A DNA stretch of 64,000 nucleotides from a virus, in IMG/VR virus record IMGVR_UViG_3300042885_000570, positions 21,149-85,148 of that record; one strand, written 5' to 3'. The translations under genes and the position numbers were made by a program. Positions 10,741-20,876 of the stretch are shown here, piece after piece (within the stretch, counting starts at the first letter, position 1; each line of letters begins with the position of its first letter). The notes under the pieces are model-generated. The model did not search any database and had not been told where the DNA came from. It saw only the letters and a program-made list of their open reading frames with translations.

Positions 10741-13700
10741 TTAATCAAGTTCTTCTACTGTATATCCTGCTTTTCTTAATAATGCTATAGTATGTTCATC
10801 TAATTCATCTTCCCAAACTTCTTCTATTGTACCACCTTGTTTTAAATTTCCTTTTATAGCTTCACCTGTTGCTCCTATAATATTAGGAATAAACCCTTCT
10901 TTTAAATATTCAGATGGTGCCCCCATTGCATCTGTAGCACCTTTCATTATTGCCTCTGTTCTTGTAGGAAGATCTATATAGTCATTAGGATCACCATTTT
11001 CTAAACGTATTTGATCAGCAACATCTTGATCTTTTACATAACTCATAGGATCATAAGTAGATCCAGCAATTGCACCAGCACCAATACCAGTTGTTAAAGC
11101 AGCAGCACCAAATTTTTCTCCTACTTTTTGTAAACCTGCACCAGTTGTAGCCCATTGAAACTTATTGTTCATAAGCTTTTCTTTATCAATAGGCACGTAT
11201 CTATTTGAAAAAGGTAATCTTCTATTCAATGATACACCAGCATCTGTTAAAGGTACTTGTTTTACACCAGTACCCCAGTTATTTTGAATTGGATATGATG
11301 CATTACCTTTTCTAAAATTCCTACCTATAAAACCTTGTTGATTAGCAGAACCCAAACCTATTTTAGAACCATCTACTGAACCATCTATTTTAGCTGAGTA
11401 TATATCTGATGCATTTGTTTTACCAACTTTTGTTGTTAAATCAGCATCTGGACCTTTTTTAACTAATCCTTTGGCTTTATTGAATAATGATTTAGATTCT
11501 ACTAGTTTACCATTTTCAATTGAGTTACCTATTACATTACCTAATGGTTTAATTGCACCTTCTAATTTTTTACCATAACCTGGAACCCAGTTTAATGGAC
11601 TGATTCTATTCATTGCTTTATTTAAAAAAGGCATGTAAGATTTATCAGCAATATTTGCTATTACTTTATTCTTAGGACCAATAGCACCTTGAATAAGTTC
11701 AGGAGAGAAACCAGCATTTAAGTTACCTCCACCTGTACTTGGTGTACTAGGAGCTCTTTCAGGTATAAATTTAGCTAACTTACCTTCTGCTTTATTAAGT
11801 ACATTTGCACTTCCTTTTACAAGGCCGCTTGCAGTTTTAAGACCTTTTAATCCAAGTATTCCTAATCCCATTTCAGTTGCACCAGATGCAACATTTCCTT
11901 TATTCATTTCATTTCTTGCATGTGCTCCCCAGTTTCCAGGATTAAAAGTATTAAACACATCATTGACACCTAAACCTCTTGACTGCTTAGTTGCACTTAA
12001 AAATTTATCATAGTCAGGACTTTCAGTATTCATTAATCCTTCATGCATACCTGGTATATAAGCTTGATCACCTGATATAAAATTTGCTGCCATTAATAAG
12101 GGTTGAGATAAAGCTGCTTGTGATCTATCTACAATTTTTTCCATTGTAGATGCTTTATTATATTTGGCCCATTGTTTTTTTTCAAATTCTGCTTGAGCTT
12201 TTTTTCTTTGTATTTCAGCAAGTGCAGCCGCTTCTTTTTTTGCCTTTTGTTCAGCCTTGTATTGTGGTGACTTAATTATTGCGGCATTATTTATATCACT
12301 TACTGCTTGCTTAGGAGTTACTGTACGTGTATTATCACTTACTTGTGTTTTAGGCATACGCTTCATCAAGTCATTTTCTTTTTGCTTTGCTTGATTTTGT
12401 ATATTTTGTTGTCTATTTTGTTCTTGTAGTTTACGGAATTGCTCTAATTTTTTAGCATTAGCTACTGAAGGTGAAGTATCTGTTTTTTTAACTTTTGGTT
12501 TTGGACTTGATGGACCTTTTAAACCATAATTAACTCCTGAGTAAACTGTTTTACCACCTTGTGCTTTAGCAAGTTCATGTTGTACATAACCTCCTTCTTT
12601 ACGTATTTGTGATACTGGTTGTTTAGTACCTCTTTGTTTAGCTTGATACTCAAGAGTTTTTCTTGTGAACTCATCAGCATCTCTTTTTCTTATTTCTTTT
12701 TCAACATCTTGTTGATTATACCCTTCTGGCATTTCCATATTTTCACCATGATATAGAGTAGGATTCCAATTTCTATAATGAACAGGTTTAACATATGGTC
12801 TAGCAGGTATGATAGTTTGCTCAGGTGATACAAATCTTTCTATTGGTTTTAATGGTAATGTAGAAATAGGTTCAGTAGTAGTATTACTAGTAGTATTAAT
12901 AGATTTTGGCTTATCTTTTTTGGGTACAAACTTTACAGGTTGTACTGGTTTTTTATATTGTGGATATACAACTATTCCATTAATCACTCTACTACCAATA
13001 GGTCTAATATTTGGATTAATTTTGTCTCCACGTAGTGTCCAGCCATCAATACTAGGCCAGTATTTATCAATGTTGTATTTATCAAAATCAAGAGATACTC
13101 CAGAGTAACCAGGTGCACGAGAATCCCATTCACCAGGATAAAATTTTCCTTTATCTTTAAAAGGTGCTGTAAGATTGTACATTTTTAAACTATCGTCTTG
13201 CATTTTCTTTAGATACTTAAACTTTTTAGGGTCACTTATCTCTAATGGTTTTTTAGATTCTACATTTTTTGATTTAATAGGAGTATTGTTTGAAACAGGT
13301 TGTTTTAATACAACAGGTTGTACAGGTTTTTTAAATACAGGATAAACAGTCTCTCCTTTATAATTAGTTTGTTTATCTTTTTTTTGTCCTATAGGTTGGA
13401 TTTTAGAATAAGTCCACCCTTTAATCATGTCTTTATCCAGAGGTTGTATTTCTTGTGCAGGTAAATTCTTTAATCCTTTTTCACTATTATTATACAAACT
13501 CAAACTATCAGCATACATCTTATTTCTAAAGGCATACTCTTTAGGATCAGATATTTCTAATGGTTTTTTAATAAGACCTTTCTGTGCTTTAACTAATTCA
13601 TGTTGTACATAACCTCCTTCTTCATATTCAGATATTTCTTTTACTACATAACCTCCATCTCTATATGCTTGTATTTCTTCATCAGTAAGTTCTAAGTCTT

Positions 13701-14625
13701 CATATTCATCATTATTCTCTCCACCTTCTTGCAAGGTATATTTTAAAGTTAGATTTCCAGTTGGATTAAATAGACTTCCTGGTACCATAGTATTATTAAC
13801 TCCAGCACTAAAATTAATATGATCACCAAGATTTTTATTATAACCTACACCTGTTGTAAAACTTGGATTAAATTTACTACCTGGTTCTGTATAATTTTTT
13901 AATGTAGCATCAGCATCAAAGTTTTTAAATCTTTTATTATAACCTAATTCTGAATATAGATTACCCATAGCATTTTTATTAAAAAATGGCAACTCTACAT
14001 TAGTACTTCCATGTAATCCAGATTTATGTTGAAAGTCAGCACCTAGTCCAATTGCTTGTCCTGGTGCTCTATCTTCATTTTCTTGAATATATGTATATAA
14101 CCATGGATTACTATGTACTCCACCATCTTGTTCAGTAGGTAGATTGTAGCCATAGTTTAATTCATAGTGGCTTAATGGATTAGGATCAAGATTAATAGGT
14201 CCAAGTTTAGAACCTCCAGATTTAAACTCAGCATTAGGATCAAATATCTTACTCTTTTTATTTTGAAATAATTTATTTTTAGCAAATAATTTATTAGTAG
14301 CAGACATGCTTTTAGAGTACTTCTTACTTTTAAGAGTACCACCTCTTCTACCTATTGGTGTTTCATCTACATAAGATGCACCTTTGAAATTACGGTTTTG
14401 TTCTGGGTACATTATAGCACCTGGTCCTACATTAGGTTGAGCCCATATTGGATGATTAACACCTTTCATAGTAATCTCATTACCAGGTACTCTTACTGGT
14501 TTTCCTTGATTAGCAGGATTCCAATAACCCATTGGATCAACAGTTATATCTCTTGGCTTTGCTGGTGCTTTTGCTTTACCTAATTCTGATACAGCTTTAG
14601 ATAATACTTTCTTATTGTATGCCAT
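10741..14625 (-). CDS. Giant virion protein with a beta-rich segment and repeated GG/KAQ motifs (1294 aa)
   Basis: Visible architecture: a basic linker (1-140). Then a segment at about 190-298 of alternating aromatic and hydrophobic strands with Asn/Gly turns (LYSELGYNKRF, GVGYNKNLGDHINFSAGV), like outer-membrane beta-barrel hairpins. Then EEIQAYRDGGYVVKEI and EEGGYVQHELVKAQKG (about 316-350), and two diverged copies of a module opening KKPLEISDPK and ending near YKKPVQPV. A second EGGYVQHELAKAQGG follows, then a charged coiled coil, a Gly/Ala-rich region and a C-terminal RKAGYTVEELD element. The ATG overlaps the stop of the muzzle gene (TAATG). Probably an ejected protein; a channel-forming role for the beta segment is only a hypothesis. 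Confidence 0.8.
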   Translation of the reverse strand: MAYNKKVLSKAVSELGKAKAPAKPRDITVDPMGYWNPANQGKPVRVPGNEITMKGVNHPIWAQPNVGPGAIMYPEQNRNFKGASYVDETPIGRRGGTLKSKKYSKSMSATNKLFAKNKLFQNKKSKIFDPNAEFKSGGSKLGPINLDPNPLSHYELNYGYNLPTEQDGGVHSNPWLYTYIQENEDRAPGQAIGLGADFQHKSGLHGSTNVELPFFNKNAMGNLYSELGYNKRFKNFDADATLKNYTEPGSKFNPSFTTGVGYNKNLGDHINFSAGVNNTMVPGSLFNPTGNLTLKYTLQEGGENNDEYEDLELTDEEIQAYRDGGYVVKEISEYEEGGYVQHELVKAQKGLIKKPLEISDPKEYAFRNKMYADSLSLYNNSEKGLKNLPAQEIQPLDKDMIKGWTYSKIQPIGQKKDKQTNYKGETVYPVFKKPVQPVVLKQPVSNNTPIKSKNVESKKPLEISDPKKFKYLKKMQDDSLKMYNLTAPFKDKGKFYPGEWDSRAPGYSGVSLDFDKYNIDKYWPSIDGWTLRGDKINPNIRPIGSRVINGIVVYPQYKKPVQPVKFVPKKDKPKSINTTSNTTTEPISTLPLKPIERFVSPEQTIIPARPYVKPVHYRNWNPTLYHGENMEMPEGYNQQDVEKEIRKRDADEFTRKTLEYQAKQRGTKQPVSQIRKEGGYVQHELAKAQGGKTVYSGVNYGLKGPSSPKPKVKKTDTSPSVANAKKLEQFRKLQEQNRQQNIQNQAKQKENDLMKRMPKTQVSDNTRTVTPKQAVSDINNAAIIKSPQYKAEQKAKKEAAALAEIQRKKAQAEFEKKQWAKYNKASTMEKIVDRSQAALSQPLLMAANFISGDQAYIPGMHEGLMNTESPDYDKFLSATKQSRGLGVNDVFNTFNPGNWGAHARNEMNKGNVASGATEMGLGILGLKGLKTASGLVKGSANVLNKAEGKLAKFIPERAPSTPSTGGGNLNAGFSPELIQGAIGPKNKVIANIADKSYMPFLNKAMNRISPLNWVPGYGKKLEGAIKPLGNVIGNSIENGKLVESKSLFNKAKGLVKKGPDADLTTKVGKTNASDIYSAKIDGSVDGSKIGLGSANQQGFIGRNFRKGNASYPIQNNWGTGVKQVPLTDAGVSLNRRLPFSNRYVPIDKEKLMNNKFQWATTGAGLQKVGEKFGAAALTTGIGAGAIAGSTYDPMSYVKDQDVADQIRLENGDPNDYIDLPTRTEAIMKGATDAMGAPSEYLKEGFIPNIIGATGEAIKGNLKQGGTIEEVWEDELDEHTIALLRKAGYTVEELD

Positions 14626-17600
14626 TATCTGAGTGATATTTGATTTTTACTATTACTTAATTTAACTATCATGTTGACATCCTTAGAATCAATTTTACTC
14701 AAAAATAAGAAATTTAAATAGTGTCTGAATTTTTTTCTTTCTAATTGTGGCTTATTATAGTTTAAGTTAACTGCATTTAAAGTTTTAATATAACCATTTG
14801 ACTGTGTATTCCATATTACTTCTTGAATATAGTTACCTGCAAGAATTGTTGTACCTGGAACTAGTGGTCCAGTTGGAGGATAATTAGAACCTATTGGGAA
14901 CTCTCCTCTATTTTTAGTTATATCCCAGAACTGGTTAAACCTATATTTGTTTTCCTCTTTAGCAAATAAGATATCAATAGATGTTGGATTTACTTTTGGA
15001 TACGTATCAGCTAATGTAATATTATTCTTAGGAAATAAGTTAAGATTTAAGTATCCAGAAACTTGCTCAGAATTATATATTACTGCTTTATCAAAGTTAA
15101 AATCTAATACATGAAATTGATCAACACAATTTAATGTACTATTTTTATAACATTCAAGCATGTATTCCATAGATTTTAAAGTAGTAACTGTTTGTCCAGT
15201 AATTAATGGAATCTCAATCTCAAATGGATATTGTACACCATAAAAGTTACAGTAACTATCACATACATAATTATGTTTCCATAGTTTACCTCCTTTAGTA
15301 GACATAAAGTATTGTCTACCAGGAAACACAAAGTCAGGAGACCAATCATGATGAGAGACCCAATAATCATTTTTAGGGTCAAAACTTGTAGTCCAAGATG
15401 CATTTTCAAATATAAGGGGATCACCTAAGTCTACTTTAGTAATACCATTAACTAAAAAGTAATTACTATATTCAATATATTCTACTGTAGTATTTGCTGG
15501 TAAATCTTTTCTTAATTGATAATCTTTTTTAGAGAAATAAATAACACCATTGTAGTTATCATACACGGCTTGTGTACCAATACCAGCAACAGGATTATCT
15601 GTATGTGGATAATTAGGAAAATCTTCAATAAGCTTATAGGGTAAGAATAAACTAAACCACCATTTCATACCTTGTTGAGATATTTCTTTAAGACCACCTT
15701 CAAATGCAAATACTCTTCCTTGATTTTGAGAGATATAATACATACCTGCTGGCGTAGCAATAACACCAAACTTGTTTTGAGATGAACCGTATTCATATTC
15801 AGCATCAGAAATTGTTACATTCTGAGGAGGATTAGCAAATAATCCACCATCACCTATTGTAATCTTAGTGCCTAAATCTGTTTCAAGAGTATCAACACCT
15901 TGATAAACTAAAGGACTAGCATTCTGGAATGTAATAAACATACCTGTTTTAGCATATGCTTTTATACTAGTAATTCTATTTTTAAAATCTTTATAGTTAT
16001 TTACAAGATATACAAACCATGAATCTTTTGATGATTCATTTTGTTGAGGTAATGAATATATAACTCTATCAGGATAGTAAGTATAACATAACTGAGATAC
16101 AGTAGGATTATAATATCTAGACTGTAAATTACCTTGTGAAAAGTATTGAGTAAATACTTTAGATATACTTAATGAATAGTCATATGCATAATAGTTACCT
16201 CTTGCAATAGTATCAGGGTTCATATTAAACATAGCATTCAAATCAGTATATGTATTATGATCATAATGTTGTTCATATACTGCAGTACCGGGTTGTCTAA
16301 AATCTACTAATACATCTGACTCAACAAAGAAATCTCTTACTGATGAATTAGCTAAATAAAAGTAAGCATCTTTAACACCAAACAATCCTGGATAATCACC
16401 TTCATTATCATCATTGTAATTATAATCTTTCCAATCAAGTTGGTAATATGATCTTGGTAACAAACCAGATCCAGGAGGTGGAGCAATTATATCAGCTAAA
16501 GAAGTAGGTGTTAAATCAGCTACATCATATAGTTGACTGTTGACCCAGAATCTAGGTTCAGCAATCATACTTCTTAAAATGTAGTTATACTCATATCCAT
16601 CTGGTTGGCCGTATAACCAATCATAGAAAAAGAACATGTTATTCTTTTCAGTGTATCTATTAACATAAGTATCACCTCCAAAGAATACTGGAGTCTGATT
16701 AATTACATTTAATGGTACTAGAACAGCTCTATTACCGGCAGGTGTATTTATATTACAATAAAATGAGCGCACTGTAACTGGTATATTTTCTCCATTATAA
16801 TTTAACTTTTGCTCTGATGGAGTAATTGGTATTTGTTTAATGGAATCAAGTTGACCATATTGGTTTCTTAATCTTACTTTCATACCACCATATTGACTTG
16901 CAATAGGTAAGTTAAACTGATTTGATTTTTTATCTGTAGTATTAACAGGAAGACCTGCTATTACTGCAGTACCTAGAGTAACCAAAGATTTATCTTCTAC
17001 ACCTGGAATTGTAATAAAATCAGGACCACCAACAGTACTATTTTTACTAGAAGTTCTAATTGTAACTGTTGTTTGTCTTTTAAGATTATTTATTACATAG
17101 TTTATACCACTGAATGGTTTAACATTTTGGATATTATTTTTTAAGTAAAAACTATCTTCAATATTAAATCTTTGTACCTGGGATAAATTAGGTGCATTAA
17201 AATTACTATAAAAACCTTCTGCAATAGATTGTAATGCATATTGTCTATATGGTATAAATGTATAGAATAATTTTATTGCAGTATTAGCACCTTCAGCAAA
17301 ATAAAATATAGATTGCTGTAAATAATTTAAAAGTCCAATTGGACCAGCATATTTATATTTTGGTATTTCTTTTGAATATGTTTTTCCATTAATACCAATT
17401 GCTCCTGCAATAGCTGCTGTACCCGCTGCTAATTGAAAAGGTGTATTAAATGCATTATATATTGAAAGAGCAGGAATTGTATCTTTAAGTGGATTAAGAG
17501 AATCAACTAAATAACCACCTAATGTAAAGTATTGATTTATAGCAACATCATATGCAGACTTTAATGGTTGAAAAATACCTCCTGCTGTACGTGCTGCAGC

Positions 17601-19847
17601 TGCACTAATATCTCCACCACCTGTTGCTGGACCATTTGTAGATTCTGTTATAGACCATTTACCACCATTTTGAATTGCAGTTTCAATTACACCTGCTAGT
17701 GTTGCAACAATAACTACAGCATCAGCTAGTAATTTAAAGTTAGGATGTTGATCTGGTTCTTGAAAGTATTGTACTGATGTACCAGATAATGAACCATATA
17801 GTTTTAACTCAGTAACAGATAAATATGGATTTCTAAAGTTAGTATCAGGAGAATGAAAAGTTACCATATTAGATGGTATATCTTGAAGAGTATCATCCGT
17901 TAATCTGATATAAGGATCATTGTTACCTGCTACGTGTCCACCTATTGAACTTGAGTAAGGTGTAATAGTATTGAATGGATAATTGGGATATAGTCCTTTT
18001 CTACCTGCATTATTATTACCCTTGATTTCATAACTACGTAAGTTATTTAACATACCTTTAGCTATGATAGATCTGTTACCTTCTCTTGAACCTCTTAGTA
18101 TTTCATAACCTACTATTCCTGGTATATCAAAACCATCATTATCTTTAGGTAAAATAATATTTACAAAGTTGACACCCATCAGTCTAATAGCTTGTCCGCC
18201 TTGTGCATAATGGTTTGTTAAATTAGAACCATTGGTTATATTATCAGGAAACTTGTGATGTCTTATTGGTTTACCACATAAGTCAAACTGAGGATCAGTT
18301 GTTCCTGTCCAACAATGAGATGATGCATTCCATACTTCATCTTTATTATCTGGATACTTTTCAGTAGATTCCCAGTAACCCATAGTACCTTGAGCCTTAA
18401 TTATACCACCGTCTGGTAAAGTTCCAGATGCAGCATTTGCTGTAGCTGTATTATATATTTCAAATACTCTATCATCTGTATTAATTGCATTTTGATCACT
18501 TAAAGGTGATGTTTCAGGTAATGTACCTCCACCTGGAACATTAAAGTCTACTGGAGCTCTACCTGGTATATGATATGATGCAGACTTATCACCGGTATTA
18601 TAAATCCATCTTATAAAGAATGTATATACTTCATCTCTTAAGTAACTAGTATTACTTCCCCCTTGTACATAATAATCTGCAGGATACTCAACAGAAACCC
18701 ATTGAGCTTGTATTTGATTAGCTAAAGGCTGATAGTTAAAATCAAACTTAGACCTTGGAGCTATTCTTAATAGATAATTATTAACCTCAGTAATTTGATC
18801 TGATGTTTCATACACAGCATTTCTCAAAGGTATTTGCTCAATAGGAACAGCTATTAAATCAGTTTTAATCTGATCAAGATGTATTACTGAAGTCTTAGTA
18901 GAATATATACCAATTCTTTTTGCTACTGCACCTTGGTTAATAATCTGTACCACTACTAATTCAAATTCATCAAAATTAGTTGAGTCAGCTGTAATAAGAA
19001 TATCTATAGCTCCTTGTGAGTTATCAACACTCCAGATAGGTTGTGTATTACTTGGTGAAAAATAATCTGTAACTTTTTGACCGCTTATAGTGTATGCAAT
19101 AGTAGCAAAGTAAGACCCATTTAATAATACCCCACCACCAACTCCTGGTTTAACCTGAATTGTCGGTGTTTGCATTAAACGTGCAAGTCTTATATCTTCA
19201 CAATTTAATGTAGTTAAGTCAGTACATATTATACAATCATTAATTGTTTGACAGTTCTGATTCCAGGAAACACCAGGCCACTGTATTGTAGCAGATGTAC
19301 CATTACTATATGTATTATTTCCAATCCATTGATATGTATCTCCTGGCCATAATGCATCATCACCAATATTTAAATATCTATCTGGATTATTTCCATCAGC
19401 AAAGTATACAGCCCAAGAGCAATCTTCTTTTTCTCTTGAAGCACCAGTTATTAAATATCTTTTGTCAAAGTTTAAACAAGCATCTTGTACAATAATTCTA
19501 TACTTACAAGTATCTTCTTCATATAATCCTATTTCATGTCCTGTAGGTAAACCTATACCATTAGATGGATAAGCTACTGTAAATATTATCCATTTATCAG
19601 AATATAAATGTATTGTACCTATAATATATTTTTTACCAGATAGTGTTGCACCTGCTTCACCACATAAGACATTAGATACTTCATTAGATAAAGTACCTAT
19701 GTTACCTTCAATAGTATTGTTCACAGCATTACGTGCATGTGTCCACATACCTTCAGCAATGAATGTAGGATCTGAATCTTTATTTAATCCTTTTACAAAG
19801 GTGTTTGTTTTATTTTGACTAGTATCTTGTATATTTTTCTTTGCCAT
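14625..19847 (-). CDS. Muzzle / tail stabilisation-like protein (1740 aa)
   Basis: The N-terminus NTFVKGLNKDSDPTFIAEG followed by MWTHARNAVNN is the pattern I associate with the large distal tail (muzzle, P22 gp10-like) proteins of crAss-like phages. The rest is beta-rich, with many Tyr/Asn/Gly strands, as expected for propeller-type tail-tip domains. Residues about 740-860 are more helical and Gly/Ala-rich. The gene follows the 338-aa ring protein by 12 bp and precedes the giant cargo-like genes, the position expected for a protein closing the tail tube. The family assignment is moderate-to-good and rests on the N-terminal pattern, size and synteny. Confidence 0.75.
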   Translation of the reverse strand: MAKKNIQDTSQNKTNTFVKGLNKDSDPTFIAEGMWTHARNAVNNTIEGNIGTLSNEVSNVLCGEAGATLSGKKYIIGTIHLYSDKWIIFTVAYPSNGIGLPTGHEIGLYEEDTCKYRIIVQDACLNFDKRYLITGASREKEDCSWAVYFADGNNPDRYLNIGDDALWPGDTYQWIGNNTYSNGTSATIQWPGVSWNQNCQTINDCIICTDLTTLNCEDIRLARLMQTPTIQVKPGVGGGVLLNGSYFATIAYTISGQKVTDYFSPSNTQPIWSVDNSQGAIDILITADSTNFDEFELVVVQIINQGAVAKRIGIYSTKTSVIHLDQIKTDLIAVPIEQIPLRNAVYETSDQITEVNNYLLRIAPRSKFDFNYQPLANQIQAQWVSVEYPADYYVQGGSNTSYLRDEVYTFFIRWIYNTGDKSASYHIPGRAPVDFNVPGGGTLPETSPLSDQNAINTDDRVFEIYNTATANAASGTLPDGGIIKAQGTMGYWESTEKYPDNKDEVWNASSHCWTGTTDPQFDLCGKPIRHHKFPDNITNGSNLTNHYAQGGQAIRLMGVNFVNIILPKDNDGFDIPGIVGYEILRGSREGNRSIIAKGMLNNLRSYEIKGNNNAGRKGLYPNYPFNTITPYSSSIGGHVAGNNDPYIRLTDDTLQDIPSNMVTFHSPDTNFRNPYLSVTELKLYGSLSGTSVQYFQEPDQHPNFKLLADAVVIVATLAGVIETAIQNGGKWSITESTNGPATGGGDISAAAARTAGGIFQPLKSAYDVAINQYFTLGGYLVDSLNPLKDTIPALSIYNAFNTPFQLAAGTAAIAGAIGINGKTYSKEIPKYKYAGPIGLLNYLQQSIFYFAEGANTAIKLFYTFIPYRQYALQSIAEGFYSNFNAPNLSQVQRFNIEDSFYLKNNIQNVKPFSGINYVINNLKRQTTVTIRTSSKNSTVGGPDFITIPGVEDKSLVTLGTAVIAGLPVNTTDKKSNQFNLPIASQYGGMKVRLRNQYGQLDSIKQIPITPSEQKLNYNGENIPVTVRSFYCNINTPAGNRAVLVPLNVINQTPVFFGGDTYVNRYTEKNNMFFFYDWLYGQPDGYEYNYILRSMIAEPRFWVNSQLYDVADLTPTSLADIIAPPPGSGLLPRSYYQLDWKDYNYNDDNEGDYPGLFGVKDAYFYLANSSVRDFFVESDVLVDFRQPGTAVYEQHYDHNTYTDLNAMFNMNPDTIARGNYYAYDYSLSISKVFTQYFSQGNLQSRYYNPTVSQLCYTYYPDRVIYSLPQQNESSKDSWFVYLVNNYKDFKNRITSIKAYAKTGMFITFQNASPLVYQGVDTLETDLGTKITIGDGGLFANPPQNVTISDAEYEYGSSQNKFGVIATPAGMYYISQNQGRVFAFEGGLKEISQQGMKWWFSLFLPYKLIEDFPNYPHTDNPVAGIGTQAVYDNYNGVIYFSKKDYQLRKDLPANTTVEYIEYSNYFLVNGITKVDLGDPLIFENASWTTSFDPKNDYWVSHHDWSPDFVFPGRQYFMSTKGGKLWKHNYVCDSYCNFYGVQYPFEIEIPLITGQTVTTLKSMEYMLECYKNSTLNCVDQFHVLDFNFDKAVIYNSEQVSGYLNLNLFPKNNITLADTYPKVNPTSIDILFAKEENKYRFNQFWDITKNRGEFPIGSNYPPTGPLVPGTTILAGNYIQEVIWNTQSNGYIKTLNAVNLNYNKPQLERKKFRHYLNFLFLSKIDSKDVNMIVKLSNSKNQISLR

Positions 19848-19859
19848 AATGTAAAAGTA

Positions 19860-20876
19860 TTATAATATTCTTGTGCTATTGTAGTTATAACTTTTAAACA
19901 TGTCATAATACTTAGCATACTGTGCTCTTCTGTTAGCCATCCATAAGCCTTTCATTTCTGCAAAGTTTGGAGTATTCACAATTGATAAAGCATAATTTCT
20001 AGCAGCTTTAAGTCTTTGCTCAATAAGTGATAACTTTTGAGATACATCCTCACCATTAAGATACAAGTTTTCAAATATTCTTTGCTTCATAGCATACTCA
20101 TAGTATTCATTGATCTCATCATGATCCGGAACTAATAAGTTACCATCAGCATCTTCTAGTGCTCCTTGGTAATTAAGATATACTTTACCACATTCAAATG
20201 TAGTATGTAAGAATCCGTCTTTAAGCCACGCAGTATTTGGTGCATTTAAATAAAGATTTGGACAATCACATTCTATATTCTGAGATGCTTTAAATCTTAA
20301 TGGTAGTATTGCTGTATAAACTCTTGTTACTCCTGTAGGTAACACTTGTATCAATTCAAATTGCTCACCTTTACAGTTAGAGAATACTCTAGGTTTAATA
20401 CATGTATCACCAAATGGGTTATTAGGATCAAATCCAGGAACTACTACTGGAGAACAATCTGTAACATGACCTTGACAAGCTGCAGTATGATTACATGGAT
20501 TAGCATTACATGTTCTACAGTTAACAGTTGGAGGAGCACATTGATCTATAGTACTTGGTACCTCATTATACGGTACTTCCATTATAGTAGTACCACCATG
20601 TTGGTAACCCACATGTTCTTCAAATGTACCACATATAGATCCAAAGTTCATAGTAAAGAAATCATCAGGTAGTTTAACCTTATGATGCTCTACTTCTAAT
20701 ATAACTTCTTTAGTCATATTGATTCTTAACCCTAAGTCATATGTGACTCTCCTAGCAACTTTAATAAGTTGTTGAGGCTCTATCATATTTTCAAGAGCAA
20801 ATGTGTTTAAATCAATTGTAACATCTTCCAGTAGCTGGTCAAATGTTCTTAGCTTTAGAGTATAATTAAAGTCCAT
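19860..20876 (-). CDS. Ring / tail tubular adaptor protein (338 aa)
   Basis: The protein has an N-terminal helical domain with LPDDFF at about residue 74, a central Cys-rich insert (CRTCNANPCNH and nearby, about 118-150), and a C-terminal helical region with PDHDEINEYYEYAMKQRI and a following NLYLNGED. That last pattern is typical of podoviral tail tubular/gatekeeper (gp4- or gp11-like) proteins that stack below the portal. It is joined to the 223-aa gene by a one-base TAATG overlap and lies just before the muzzle gene. The Cys cluster could be disulfide-bonded or bind metal. The precise ring number is uncertain. Confidence 0.62.
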   Translation of the reverse strand: MDFNYTLKLRTFDQLLEDVTIDLNTFALENMIEPQQLIKVARRVTYDLGLRINMTKEVILEVEHHKVKLPDDFFTMNFGSICGTFEEHVGYQHGGTTIMEVPYNEVPSTIDQCAPPTVNCRTCNANPCNHTAACQGHVTDCSPVVVPGFDPNNPFGDTCIKPRVFSNCKGEQFELIQVLPTGVTRVYTAILPLRFKASQNIECDCPNLYLNAPNTAWLKDGFLHTTFECGKVYLNYQGALEDADGNLLVPDHDEINEYYEYAMKQRIFENLYLNGEDVSQKLSLIEQRLKAARNYALSIVNTPNFAEMKGLWMANRRAQYAKYYDMFKSYNYNSTRIL

